From contig OY723240.1 in NCBI GenBank assembly GCA_963210315.1, positions 2,666,001 to 2,730,000 of the forward strand: 64,000 nucleotides of DNA, written 5' to 3'. A program made the position numbers and the translations under genes. Under the pieces are notes generated by a model that was not told the origin of the DNA, did no database searches, and saw nothing but the letters and a program-made list of their open reading frames with translations. Shown here piece by piece: positions 44,500 through 55,000 of the stretch (positions within the stretch are counted from its first letter, which is position 1; every line of letters begins with the position of its first letter). Origin of the DNA: Rhynchopus euleeides (taxonomy: Eukaryota; Euglenozoa; Diplonemea; Diplonemida; Diplonemidae).

Positions 44500-45912
44500 C
44501 CTCTCCTTCCGGAGGCAAGGCTGTGGCGTCAGGGTGTGGCGCGCGGCGGAGAGGGCGGTAGCAATGGCGGCAGTGGCTTTTGTGGATGAGTCAGGGCAAG
44601 CAGACGGCACAGCGGTGGGCCACTTCGTGCCGGTGGTCCTGCCCGAGCCGCTACAGCAGTGGGCGCGGGAGGTGGACACGTGTCCTGTGGGGCAGGACAA
44701 GCGCGTGCGAGGGTGCGAGCAGGCGAAGCGGATGCGCCTCCAGGTGGGATGGCAGACGAGCTGCGGCGCGTGCACCACGCCGGTGGGCCCTCGCGGGTGC
44801 TGGGGGTGCGGCGAGTGTGGGGTGGCAGTGTGCCTCACGTGCCGTGAAAGGTGCCCCACCGCGTACAGGGGGTGCAGTGGGGCACCCGGGGGTGCAGTGG
44901 GGCACCCCCGGTCCCCCCTCCGACAGGGAGCCGGGGGCCGAGGCAGACTGGTGGGGACGTGACGTCTCTGGGGGAAGGTTCCAACAACAAACCTTCAGCC
45001 ATCCCCCAGCAGACGACAGAGGCGCAGACCAGCGGGGCAGCAGAGGAGGCACCCAGAGCAGCGCGAGCATCGGCCGAGGCAGCAACGGCGGCACCGGCAA
45101 CAACTACGACAGCGACAACGGCGGCAGAGACGACGCCCCTGGGGGAAGGTTCCACTACAACACCTTCAGCCATCCTCCAGCAGGCACCAGCCTCAGCGGC
45201 GACAACGACAGCGGCGGTGCAGGAGGCTCTACCGCAGGGGGACTTCGCCTTCGATGACGACGAGGTGCAGGAGGATCTGTCGCAGGAGGACGTCGACGTC
45301 GATGACGACGAGGTGCAGGAGGAGATGTCGGACAACGTGGCCGAGCAGTCCGACGGGTCAATGGGAGGCAACCAACAACAGACAGCCACCCGTGTGTCGT
45401 GGGTGCGGATCCCTGCGGAGAGGGCGAGGAAGGAGCAGTGGGCAGGAAGCAGTGAGGACGGCACCGCGATGGTGGAGGGCGTGAGGGTATTCCCCTGCGC
45501 GGCGATGGCGGCGGCGAGTGGTGCGGCGGACGCGGCGTGTATCCCGGACTCGGCGGACGGCTGGGAAGGGCTGTTCGGCAGGAATGGGCCGCATGCGGGG
45601 GCGGCGGCGACGGCACACTGTGTGTTCAAGCAGTGGATCGCAGACAGGCGGGCGGTCGACGCGACCTACTACACCACAGGGGGTCGGCAGGGCTCGCAGG
45701 AGGGAAACGCCGAGTACCTGGCCTGCAAGCGGGTCGACTCGCACGCCAACAAGCGCCAGAAGGCGGCCCTGAAGAGGAAGCGGCGTGTGCAACGACAGGA
45801 GCGTGACCGACGTGATGGCGGCAGGGGCAGCGGGGACTGTCGTGATCGTCGAGGAGGTGATGGTGGGGGCAGGCAGGGGCAGCGGAAGGGAGCGCCGTGC
45901 GGGCCGGCATGA

Positions 45913-46185
45913 GCCGACCATCATGGGCGCTGGCAGGGGGGCCCGCAGATGAGCGGGCATTACACGTCTGTGCGTGGCCCCGCAGGGCGGGGCCGTCTAA
46001 CGCATAGCATCCTTAACATCCCCACTCCCCCCCCCCCCCCCTCCCAGAGTCGTCACGAGTGTGTACAGTTTGAGTGCTCGTGTGATGATTCCCCAGTGTG
46101 GATAATTTGCCCTTCGAGCTGGGGGACCAGGTCGACAGCCTGGCCCTCAGCGCCTAATCAACCAAACCAGACCATCTCCCCCCCC
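45913..46185 (+). other. LINE 3' UTR, first part
   Basis: Contains the C13 tract near 46030 and the CAGTGTGGATAATTTGCCC-TTCGAGC stem region parallel to 50908-50985 (GTGTGTATAGTTTGACCTTC...). The UTR is cut at a C run by the hAT-like element and resumes at 47362. Confidence 0.7.
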
Positions 46186-46574
46186 CAGTGTAGGCAGGCC
46201 CTGTATTAAACTGTATTAAACACGTTTGTATTAAACTGTATTAAACTGTATTAAACTCGGCGCTTTTTGAGTTTAGTACAAGGTACGTTTGTCACTGCAG
46301 GTACGGCACCACACAGACCCCCACACAGGAGGATTATCCATCACAGGGCCTAATCTAAGGGGGGTCGGGGGGGGGTCAAAGACCCCCCCCCGCAGTTTGG
46401 GCCCCCTGGGGGGTCACTTTTAGCGGGGGCGGGGGGAGATTTCCCTGGGGACCAGTAGGAATGGGGTCTCCTGGCTGGGGAGCATGTTCAGCCCCGGTGC
46501 AGAGCCGCCTTGAGTCTAAGAGCTGTCTGTCAAGTTCGTGCAGCAAGTCGTTGACACGTGCAAGGAACAGATGC

Positions 46575-46685
46575 GTGAGAGAGAGGGATTTGAGGCCCCC
46601 CGCCCCCAGGTTCCCTGCCCACCTGGACGGACCCAAGTGCCTCACACCGGTTCTCTCCCCACCCGGTGGTCCACCTGACGGGCAA
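46575..46685 (+). mobile_element. 111-bp retroelement fragment (3' module of family B)
   Basis: Flanked by 9-bp duplications AACAGATGC (46566-46574, 46686-46694). The sequence GTGAGAGAGAGGGATTTGAG ... CACCTGACGGGCAA matches 35765-35876 and the complement of 61225-61340. The tail is minimal. It is the third nesting level here: inside the hAT-like element, inside the LINE, inside the host locus. Confidence 0.85.
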
Positions 46686-46694
46686 AACAGATGC

Positions 46695-46830
46695 TCACTA
46701 CCGTGGCCTCCGGCGGCTGGGGGGCTCTGCCCCCCAGACCCCCCCTGTAGCGTGTGCCTGTCTCGCAAGTCCTTGAGCGTATGCGAGTGGCCATCTCCGC
46801 GTAGTCTCGGGCGCGCGAAGCGCGCCCGAG
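46695..46830. other. GC hairpins shared with 21218-21370
   Basis: TCACTACCGTGGCCTCCGGC followed by GGGGGGCTCTGCCCCCC is shared with 21218-21265. Further on the palindrome TCGGGCGCGCGAAGCGCGCCCGA (46807-46829) parallels TTCGCGCGCGAAGCGCGCGAA at 21350. In both places the order is the same, so this is a dispersed block, probably the 5' region of a transposon family. Confidence 0.6.
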
Positions 46831-46849
46831 AAATTTGCACCTGGGAAAA

Positions 46850-47269
46850 ATGTCGGGGGGACGTCCTGCCTGCTGGAGCCACGGTGAGTTCACCGAGGCG
46901 ACGAAGTGCAAGCACTGTGGCTTGCGCGCCTCGGGGAAGTCCGCATCGCGGCTCAAGAGCCACCTGCGGGGCTGCGAGAAGGCCCCCGAGGCCGTGAAGC
47001 AGAAGGCCACGGACGCCCCCACCACCACCCCGAAGAGGAAGGCCCCGGGGACTGACGGCCCAGGACCGGCGAAGCGGATGGCGCTCGGTGTTCCCCTGCC
47101 CTCAGCCAGCGAGAGGGCAATGATCGACATCGCCTGGTGTCGGTTCATCTTCAGCCGTGTTGTAGAGAACCCCTACTTCCAGGCCGGGCCCCCTCTCCAA
47201 AGAAGCGACACCCCCTCTGCCCCCATGACCTGCACACAAGGGTACTATAGTGTACAAAACCTGTATTAA
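46850..47269 (+). pseudogene. Truncated hAT-type transposase: BED finger and N-terminal stub
   Basis: The ATG at 46850 gives MSGGRPACWSHGEFTEATKCKHC... The pattern W..F, C-x2-C, then RLKSHLRGC (H-x4-C) is a BED-type zinc finger. After a basic spacer come RAMIDIAWCRFIFSRVVENPYF, typical of the start of the hAT transposase body. The frame then ends without any DDE catalytic residues because the element is internally deleted next to the right subterminal repeats. Confidence 0.75.
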
Positions 47270-47361
47270 ACTGTCTTAAACTGTATTAAACCTGTATTAA
47301 ACTGTATTAAACTGTATTAAACAGGATGCAGATTTTGGGGACCTGTATTATACCTACACTG

Positions 47362-47912
47362 CCCCCCCCCCCCCCCTCCCTTAATAGAGTCCTGCACAGT
47401 GGGTATAGTCTTGTCCTTTGGGGGGGTTCGGAGTGCTCAGATGGTGTCGGCCGCCGGCTCGGAGTGGCACAAGCAGAACATGTGTGAGGACCACGGCACC
47501 ACGGACCCCTGTAATTTCTCTCCATGCATCCACCATTCGACTTGATTTCGCCCCTTCTCGCTTCTCCCCTGTTCTCTCCCCCCGGTCGAGTGGTTTGCAA
47601 GGATGGACCGCTCGGTCTTGGGAACCGCTCGACTGGGAAACTCTCGACCCTGTTTTTTGCGCGTTTCCAGCCGTGGGCGTTTTCGATGGTCACCCCTTGG
47701 GAGGAGACTGGAGAGGACGCCCAGCCATTGTTGTTCGAACATGCCGAGTACACGGCTCTCTAGCCTCTGCAGCAGATGACCAACAACACGGGTGTCGATG
47801 GCTTCCGCCCTGCATGTCACCTTGCTTCTCGCCTCGACATGCAGCAGACACCCGTGAGCAGAGAAAGGAGTGTAGCAGTCCCCCGGTTCGCCCCCGGGTA
47901 CCAAAAAAAAAA
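47362..47912 (+). other. LINE 3' UTR, terminal part with hairpin and poly(A)
   Basis: Matches 50985-51517 through CTTAATAGAGTC(C/T)TGCACAG, the CCACGGCACCACGGACCCCTG block, TCGAGTGGTTTG and GCGCGTTT(C/T)... It ends with the stem-loop CCCGGTTCGCCCCCGGG-TACC and A10. The region 47460-47560 is more diverged than the tail. Confidence 0.8.
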
Positions 47913-48192
47913 CTCGTGGAAATTTCCGTTGCAAGGCGTGTGCGTTTGCCGAGTCTTACGGGTTCCAGGGATTCACGCGGTGATCGCGGGTAACTTCCGG
48001 TTCCCCAACTCATGAGGATACCAGACGAGCCATCAGCCTGCGGACAGGACAGGACCCCACCCACAACAGTTCTCGCGAGGCGACACGAAGACCCTCTTGT
48101 TCTTCTCTCCCAGGCCTTGGAGGCACACAGTTTGTGGTCTTGGTCACGGTTTGTCACGGAAACTTGTGGTTCAGTTGGGATTCCGACGTGGT
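47913..48192. other. Right flank of the decayed LINE
   Basis: Starts with the right TSD copy CTCGTGGA, then AAATTTCCGTTGCAAGG. No gene or repeat recognised. Confidence 0.5.
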
Positions 48193-48696
48193 GATTCAGG
48201 TTGAAAATCCTTGGCTACGGGCATTCAGATCCCTGAAAATCCTGAGCTGTGGGCATTCAGATTCCTGAAAACCATGAGCTGTGGGCATTCAGATTCCTGA
48301 AAACCATGAGCTGTGGGCATTCAGATTCCTGAAAACCTTGAGCTGTGGGCATTCAGATTCCTGAAAACCATGAGCTGTGGGCATTCAGATTCCTGAAAAC
48401 CTTGAGCTGTGGGCATTCAGATTCCTGAAAACCATGAGCTGTGGGCATTCAGATTCCTGAAAACCATGAGCTTTGGGTATTCAGATTCCTGAAAACCTTG
48501 AGCTGTGGGCATTAACATTCCTGAAAACCATGAGCTGTGGGCATTCAGATTCCTGAAAACCTTGAGCTGTGGGCATTCAGATTCCTGAAAACCATGAGCT
48601 GTGGGCATTCAGATTCCTGAAAACCATGAGCTGTGGGCATTCAGATTCCTGAAAACCTTGAGCTGTGGGCATTCAGATTCCTGAAAACCATGAGCA
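48193..48696. repeat. 32-bp minisatellite
   Basis: About 15-16 copies of a unit containing GAGCTGTGGGCATTCAGATT and CCTGAAAACC(A/T)T. Copies alternate AACCATGAG and AACCTTGAG; outer left copies are degenerate. Units abut with no unique spacers, so it is not a CRISPR array. The last unit breaks at TGAG and the SL exon follows immediately. Confidence 0.95.
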
Positions 48697-48845
48697 CCAA
48701 CGATTTCTTAAGCTACAGTTTCTGTACTTCATTGGTATACACACTCGTGCTCCCTGGTCGGTTGGGTTTGGTTGGGTCCCCCCCCTCCCTCCCTTGGGCA
48801 TCCCCCATCCCACCCCTTCCCTCACCCTTTTCCCCTTTCCAATCT
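48697..48845 (+). ncRNA. Candidate spliced-leader RNA gene (or pseudogene)
   Basis: The exon is 48697-48734 (CCAACGATTT ... TTCATTG), followed at 48735 by GTATAC, matching the G|GTAT donor of euglenozoan SL RNAs. The intron side begins GTATACACACTCGTGCTCCC. The 3' end is not certain: a C/T-rich stretch with short T runs (48828-48845) could terminate Pol II/III transcription, but no convincing Sm site was found. The exon is known to be real because it is found trans-spliced at 5211-5248. The alternative is an SL-tagged retrocopy whose 5' UTR happens to begin GTATAC. Confidence 0.7.
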
Positions 48846-49160
48846 TCTTGACCTTGTGGGCGGGCGGAGCCGGGAGGGCAGGTTGGGCCTTAGAGTTACT
48901 TCCTCAACAACAACCCACTCCCCCTTGGGCCACTTGTCCCTTGGGCTCTGTTCCCCACCATCCATCCCCCTCCACTCCCCCAACCCCCAACCCCACGAGC
49001 ACGAGCGATGGTAGGGCGAGAGCCGCCCAGGCGATGGCAGGCCCCGATGGTGGCGACGCTGGCGGTGGTGGCGCTCGCGGTGCTGACGACAGCACCGCTG
49101 GAGCAGAGGCAGCCCGGGTCGCCCCCGGTAGCAGGCGAGCGCGGGCTGGCCGCCCCTGAT
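48846..49160 (+). other. Host segment left of the truncated LINE
   Basis: C/A-rich then GC-rich. The last ~60 bases (GGCAGCCCGGGTCGCCCCCG ... CCGCCCCTGAT) match the end of the 285-bp tandem unit at 51750-51810, so this is part of the same repeat locus. Positions 49154-49160 (CCCTGAT) are the left TSD. Confidence 0.6.
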
Positions 49161-50732
49161 GAGCTGGTCCTCGGGGGGCTCGCGAGGGCCCTCTGCATCA
49201 ACATCCTGGCGTTCAGGAAGCAGGGCCAGGGGGTCAGAGTGTGGCGCGCAGCGAGGCGGGCGGCAGGGATGGCGGCGGTGGCGTTTGTGGGTGAGTCGGG
49301 ACAGGCAGACGGCACAGCGGTGGGCCACTTTGTGCCCGTGATCCTGCCCGAGCCGCTGCAGCAGTGGGCGCTGGAGGTGGACGCGTGCCCAGTGGGGCAG
49401 GATATCCGCGTCCGGGGGTGTGAAGCTGCGCGGCTGATGAGCCTCCAGGTCGGTTGGCAGACGAGCTGCGGGGCGTGCACCACGCCGGTGAGCGTTCGCG
49501 GGTGCTGGGGATGCAGCGAGTGCGGGGTGGCAGTGTGCCTCACGTGCCGCGACAAGTCCCCGGCGACATACAGGTGGTGCGGTGAAGCACACCTCGACAA
49601 CCCGTCTTCTTCGACATCCCACCCCCTCCCTTCACCCCATAACACCCACCCTCCGACGGCATCTCAGACTACATCATCCCAACCTACTACATCCCACCCT
49701 ACATCTCAGACTACATCATCCCAACCTACTACATCCCACCCTACATCATCCCACTCTACTTCTTCTCAACCTACTCCATCCCAACCCACTCCATCCCGGC
49801 ACTCGCCGGCCCTTCCCCACTCCTCACCATCCCCTTCGGCAGCTCCCGTGGGGGGCACCCCGTCGAGTGCGGCGGCGGCGGCGGCGGCAGCAGCGGCGAC
49901 ACCTCTGGGGGAAGGCTCCAACAACGGACCCACAGCCATCCCTCGGCAGGCAGCAGCGGCAGCGACAGCGGCGGCAGCGGCAGCAGCATCGACGATGGAG
50001 CTCCCTCGAGGGGCGGACGGCGGCATCGCCTTCGACGACGAGTTGTCGGAGGGGGTGGACGGCATGAGCGACGAGGGCACGGTCACGTCAACGGGAGGCA
50101 CCCAAAACACAAACACAGCCACCCAAGTGTCAGTGATCCTGATCTCAGCAGCTCGCGCGGGTATGGGGAAGTGGGCAGGGAGTCGGTCTGACGGGCCAGC
50201 AGAGGTGGACGGCAGGATGGTGTTTCCTTCGGCAGCGAAGGCGGCGGCGGAGGGAGCGAAGGAGGCGGCGTGGGTCCCTCAGACGGCAGAAGGCTGGTTC
50301 GAGCTCTTCGGCCAGCACGGGCGCTCAGAGTTGGAGGTCGAGACGGCACACGCTGTCTACAAGCAGTGGGTGGCGGATCGACGGTCGGTTGATGCCGACT
50401 TCAACTCGAGGCGGGAAGGGGCGAGTGCGGCACGGGTGGAGGAGTTCTTCGCGTGCAAGCGCGTGAACAGCCGGGTGGACAAGAGACGGACGCGTGAGCG
50501 GCACCCGGAGGAGGCGGCGCGACCGCGGGGCGGCCGTGGCGGGGGAGGGGTGGCGGACCCCCGGGACAGGAGGGGCGACGGCCAGGGTGGAGGGAGGCAG
50601 GGTCGCGACAGGTGGGCAGCCGGGAGAGGCGGCGGCAGGGGTGGCGGCGACCGTAGGGATCGTGGCGGCGGGCAGGAGAGGCAGGCTGCGGTGATCGGAG
50701 TAGGGGGCCAGGGGCCCCGTCGGCGGAGGTGA
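49161..50732 (+). pseudogene. LINE ORF C-terminal part, truncated at 5' end
   Basis: Retains the second half of the OTU domain (HFVPVILPEPLQQW with the catalytic His), the zinc-ribbon-like CGACTTPVSVRGCWGCSECG...CLTC, the Ser/Thr/Pro tract made of TTSHPTSQ-type repeats, poly-Ala runs, the acidic FDDELSEG segment and the basic C-terminus. It lacks the OTU nucleophile Cys, RT and endonuclease. The frame is open and almost identical to the intact copy, which suggests recent insertion. Confidence 0.88.
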
Positions 50733-51517
50733 AGCGTTCATGCAGGGAGAGGACGGTGCACGTAGGGTGCAACCTCCTCCCCCCCCCTTCCCCCTCCTCC
50801 CCTCTTCGGTAGAGTCGTGTGTATAGTCCGTCTAGGGTGGGTGGTTGGGACCCCCGCGTCCGTTCCCCTCGCGCCTAGGCCCCCAAGCATCATCACCGAT
50901 TCCAGTGTGTATAGTTTGACCTTCGAGCCGTGGGTCCGGAAAGTCCATTCGGTCCCACGGCGCCTAAACAAACAAATCTGATCGTCCCCCCCCCCGCCCC
51001 TCCCCCTTAATAGAGTCTTGCACAGTGTGAATAGTCTTGCCCTTTGGGGGGGTCGGTGGTGTCCGAAAAAGTTCGCCACAAACTCGGAGTGGCACCAGCA
51101 GAACGTGTGTGAGAGCCACGGCACCACGGACCCCTGTAAATTCGCTCCCTGATTCCACCATTCCCCTCGATTCCGCCCCTCCTCTGCAGTTCCCTCCCCC
51201 AGTTCGAGTGGTTTGGAGGGATGGCCCGCTCGGTCCCGCAAACCGCTCGACAGGGACTGTTTCAACCCTGTTTTTTGCGCGTTCTGGGCCCTGGACTTTT
51301 CGAACGGTCGCCATTTGGGGAGAGACTGTAGAAGAGGTCTGGCCCTTGTTGTTCGAACTTGCCAAGTACACGGCCCTCTAGCCTCTGCCACACGTGGCCA
51401 ACAGCAACTGTGTCGTTGGCTTCCGCCCTGCATGTCATCTCGACAAGCAGCAGACACCCCAAGAGCAGAGGTGGAGAGTAGCAGTCCCCCGGTTCGCCCC
51501 CGGGTACCAAAAAAAAA
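50733..51517 (+). other. LINE 3' UTR with repeated stem-loops
   Basis: Three segments begin similarly (AGAGTCGTGTGTATAGTCCG, CCAGTGTGTATAGTTTGACC, AGAGTCTTGCACAGTGTGAA-TAGTC). The middle one has an inverted repeat GAGCCGTGGGTCCGG ... TCGGTCCCACGGCGCC. C-rich runs separate them. It ends with stem-loop CCCGGTTCGCCCCCGGG, TACC, A9. The end hairpin is conserved in all copies and is the likely RT recognition structure. Confidence 0.75.
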
Positions 51518-52002
51518 CCCTGATGAGGGGCGTGTCAGGCGAGAGGAGCAGGGGCCTCATGCGAGGCCTCTGCTGACACCCTGCCTGCAAGGCAGGGGAG
51601 CGCGTCGGCCTCACCCGCCGGCAAAGCGCCCCTCTCGTGGGATAGCAGTGGCGGCGGCGAGCCCACCACGTCCCCCCAACATGCTGCAAGCGGCGGTTCC
51701 GCTAACGGTGAAGCCGCCGGGCCGTGTCCCAGCCCACCGACAGCAGCGGAAGGGGTGGCAGCCCGGGTCGCCCCCGGTAGCAGGAGAGCGCGGGCTGGCC
51801 GCCCCTGACGAGGGGCGTGTCAGGCGAGAGGAGCAGGGGCCTCATGCGAGGCCTCTGCTAACACCCTGCCTGCACGGCAGGGGAGCGCGTCGGCCTCACC
51901 CGCCGGCAAGGCGCCCCTCTCGCGGGATAGCAGTGGCGGCGGCGCGCCCACCACGTCCCCCCAACATGCTGCAAGCGGCGGTTCCGCTAACGGTGAAGCC
52001 GC
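51518..52002. repeat. 285-bp tandem repeat unit, about 1.7 copies between two LINEs
   Basis: GAGGGGCGTGTCAGGCGAGA at 51525 recurs at 51810. The unit includes GCGAGGCCTCTGCTRACACC, an inverted CCCTGCCTGCAAGGCAGGGG, and GGCGGTTCCGCTAACGGTGA-AGCCGC. The array continues left at 49090-49160 and right at 59169-59230, so both LINEs inserted into it. No clear gene. Confidence 0.88.
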
Positions 52003-55000
52003 TTTTTTTTGGTACCCGGGGGCGAACCGGGGGACTGCTACTCTCCACCTCTGCTCTTGGGGTGTCTGCTGCTTGTCGAGATGACATGCAGGGCGGAAGC
52101 CAACGACACAGTTGCTGTTGGCCACGTGTGGCAGAGGCTAGAGGCTAGAGGGCCGTGTACTTGGCAAGTTCGAACAACAAGGGCCAGACCTCTTCTACAG
52201 TCTCTCCCCAAATGGCGACCGTTCGAAAAGTCCAGGGCCCAGAACGCGCAAAAAACAGGGTTGAAACAGTCCCTGTCGAGCGGTTTGCGGGACCGAGCGG
52301 GCCATCCCTCCAAACCACTCGAACTGGGGGAGGGAACTGCAGAGGAGGGGCGGAATCGAGGGGAATGGTGGAATCAGGGAGCGAATTTACAGGGGTCCGT
52401 GGTGCCGTGGCTCTCACACACGTTCTGCTGGTGCCACTCCGAGTTTGTGGCGAACTTTTTCGGACACCACCGACCCCCCCAAAGGGCAAGACTATTCACA
52501 CTGTGCAAGACTCTATTAAGGGGGAGGGGCGGGGGGGGGGACGATCAGATTTGTTTGTTTAGGCGCCGTGGGACCGAATGGACTTTCCGGACCCACGGCT
52601 CGAAGGTCAAACTATACACACTGGAATCGATGATGATGCTTGGGGGCCTAGGCGCGAGGGGAACGGACGCGGGGGTCCCAACCACCCACCCTAGACGGAC
52701 TATACACACGACTCTACCGAAGAGGGGAGGAGGGGGAAGGGGGGGGGAGGAGGTTGCACCCTACGTGCACCGTCCTCTCCCTGCATGAACGCTTCACCTC
52801 CGCCGACGGGGCCCCTGGCCCCCTACTCCGATCACCGCAGCCTGCCTCTCCTGCCCGCCGCCACGGTCCCTACGGTCGCCGCCACCCCTGCCGCCGCCTC
52901 TCCCGGCTGCCCACCTGTCGCGGCCCTGCCTCCCTCCACCCTGGCCGTCGCCCCTCCTGTCCCGGGGGTCCGTCACCCCTCCCCCGCCACGGCCGCCCCG
53001 CGGTCGCGCCGCCTCCTCCGGGTGCCGCTCACGCGTCCGTCTCTTGTCCACCCGGCTGTTCACGCGCTTGCACGCGAAGAACTCCTCCACCCGTGCCGCA
53101 CTCGCCCCTTCCCGCCTCGAGTTGAAGTCGGCATCTACCGACCGTCGATCCGCCACCCACTGCTTGTAGACAGCGTGTGCCGTCTCGACCTCCAACTCTG
53201 AGCGCCCGTGCTGGCCGAAGAGCTCGAACCAGCCTTCTGCCGTCCGAGGGACCCACGCCGCCTCCTTCGCTCCCTCCGCCGCCGCCTTCGCTGCCGAAGG
53301 AAACACCATCCTGCCGTCCACCTCTGCTGGCCCGTCAGACCGACTCCCTGCCCACTTCCCCATACCCGCGCGAGCTGCTGAGATCAGGATCACTGACACT
53401 TGGGTGGCTGTGTTTGTGTTTTGGGTGCCTCCCGTTGACGTGACCGTGCCCTCGTCGCTCATGCCGTCCACCCCCTCCGACAACTCGTCGTCGAAGGCGA
53501 TGCCGCCGTCCGCCCCTCGAGGGAGCTCCATCGTCGATGCTGCTGCCGCTGCCGCCGCTGTCGCTGCCGCTGCTGCCTGCCGAGGGATGGCTGTGGGTCC
53601 GTTGTTGGAGCCTTCCCCCAGAGGTGTCGCCGCTGCTGCCGCCGCCGCCGCCGCCGCACTCGACGGGGTGCCCCCCACGGGAGCTGCCGAAGGGGATGGT
53701 GAGGAGTGGGGAAGGGCCGGCGAGTGCCGGGATGGAGTGGGTTGGGATGGAGTAGGTTGAGAAGAAGTAGAGTGGGATGATGTAGGGTGGGATGTAGTAG
53801 GTTGGGATGATGTAGTCTGAGATGTAGGGTGGGATGTAGTAGGTTGGGATGATGTAGTCTGAGATGCCGTCGGAGGGTGGGTGTTATGGGGTGAAGGGAG
53901 GGGGTGGGATGTCGAAGAAGACGGGTTGTCGAGGTGTGCTTCACCGCACCACCTGTATGTCGCCGGGGACTTGTCGCGGCACGTGAGGCACACTGCCACC
54001 CCGCACTCGCTGCATCCCCAGCACCCGCGAACGCTCACCGGCGTGGTGCACGCCCCGCAGCTCGTCTGCCAACCGACCTGGAGGCTCGTCAGCCGCGCAG
54101 CTTCACACCCCCGGACGCGGATATCCTGCCCCACTGGGCACGCGTCCACCTCCAGCGCCCACTGCTGCAGCGGCTCGGGCAGGATCACGGGCACAAAGTG
54201 GCCCACCGCTGTGCCGTCTGCCTGTCCCGACTCACCCACAAACGCCACCGCCGCCATCCCTGCCGCCCGCCTCGCTGCGCGCCACACTCTGACCCCCTGG
54301 CCCTGCTTCCTGAACGCCAGGATGTTGATGCAGAGGGCCCTCGCGAGCCCCCCGAGGACCAGCTCGTCAGCCCACGACTGCAGCCCCGGCCCTGCCCCGC
54401 TGCGGCCCATCAGCCGAGCCCACGCCTCCGGCGCCCCCTCCACCAGCGCGCGCAGCCCGGCGTGCGACACCACCGCCTCCACTGCTCGCCTCCGCGCCTC
54501 GGCCGCTGTCACAATCAGACTGGCCGGCAGCTGACCGACCACCGCGTCAAACAGGCAGTCGCCCACGGTGTACTCCGCCCGCCACCGCACCTGTCCCTGG
54601 AGGGACCCCACCAGGTCCTCGACTTCCAAACACTGTGACACATCCGCGGGGGCGGCACTCTGCCACTGGGCGATGAAGGCCGCCACAGGCTCCGTGGCCG
54701 ACAGCTCCTGCACGCGCTGCCACCGGTCCGCTTCCCGCTCTCGCTGCTCGGCTGCTGTGCCCCGCACCGCCCCGGCGGGGGTCACTGGCGGCGCGCCCGA
54801 TGGAGGAGGTGTGCACCCGTCTGGTGACGCGGCCGGTGAAGGTGCTGCCGTCGCTCCCGCCCCACCCGCCCGTCGCTTCTTCGGGGCCGCACCCGGCTCC
54901 CCTGCCTCCTCGCACACCTCCTCTTTCACCACCGCCGCCCACCCGCGGGGCCGCCCCGACGCCTGCACCAACCGCAAACGCCCCCTCGGACAAGCGCACG

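Larger units (their letters stand above)
39019..45912 (+). pseudogene. LINE polyprotein (C2H2-RT-RLE-RING-OTU), broken
   Basis: N-terminal C2H2-type finger (CPIDSCSRSLV ... HMDGHM) and CAVC...CDRC pair. RT: ILKVDFTNAFNAVD, CGVQQGDPLGPLLFSLAI and WYLDDGVIMGS (catalytic DD at ~40657). A premature stop at 40801 is caused by the inserted family-B element, and the RT thumb resumes at 41321. Then CCHC-like CECCGKDG...HGLHATLC and restriction-like endonuclease motifs RRRPGDVTL, VTAIDVAVVNPL, W/KYREDEA and FGGWGQ. The RING-like finger CHICAVEI is split at 43649. OTU protease: YTVGDCLFDAVVAQL (nucleophile Cys) and, after the poly(T) insertion shifts the frame, GHFVPVVLPEP (His). Around 41885-41965 it carries CTGGACCGAGGG and GCGGGTTT tandem expansions absent from the intact copy. 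Confidence 0.85.
46186..47361. mobile_element. hAT-like DNA transposon, internally deleted
   Basis: Ends are CAGTGTAGG (46186-46194) and CCTACACTG (47353-47361), perfect 9-bp inverted repeats starting CAGTG as in many hAT elements, with C8 on both sides as the possible 8-bp target duplication in a poly-C tract. Subterminal TGTATTAAAC(TG) repeats cluster at both ends (46200-46257, 47260-47324), a layout common in hAT elements. Inside is a BED-finger ORF fragment but no catalytic transposase domain. The insertion splits the LINE 3' UTR. Confidence 0.82.
39019..47912 (+). mobile_element. Decayed LINE-OTU element with four nested insertions
   Basis: Bounded by CTCGTGGA at 39011-39018 and again at 47913-47920 after a poly(A) (47903-47912), so TSD plus tail define it. 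The body matches the element at 52003-59168 across the whole ORF and 3' UTR. Interrupting insertions are 40775-41320, 43649-43762, 44487-44499 and 46186-47361. The 3' UTR (45913-46185, resuming at 47362) ends with the family's hairpin CCCGGTTCGCCCCCGGG and TACC before the tail. Its first codons lack an AUG, as in the other copy. Confidence 0.88.
49161..51517 (+). mobile_element. 5'-truncated LINE-OTU copy
   Basis: Starts within the OTU coding region (DELVLGGLARAL...) and runs to A9 at 51509-51517. It is flanked by CCCTGAT (49154-49160 and 51518-51524; up to 10 bp if the shared GAG is counted). Nearly identical to the 3' third of 52003-59168. The empty site is preserved in the adjacent tandem unit at 51801-51815 (GCCCCTGACGAGGGG). 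Confidence 0.93.

Noticed and set aside
47881..47905. GGTTCGCCCCCGGGTACCA as the 3' end of a tRNA gene
   Set aside because: No D arm, anticodon arm or 5' acceptor strand upstream; the segment is the conserved end of the LINE 3' UTR in all copies.
48193..48696. 32-bp repeats resembling a CRISPR array
   Set aside because: Units are directly contiguous with no unique spacers, and the genome is eukaryotic.
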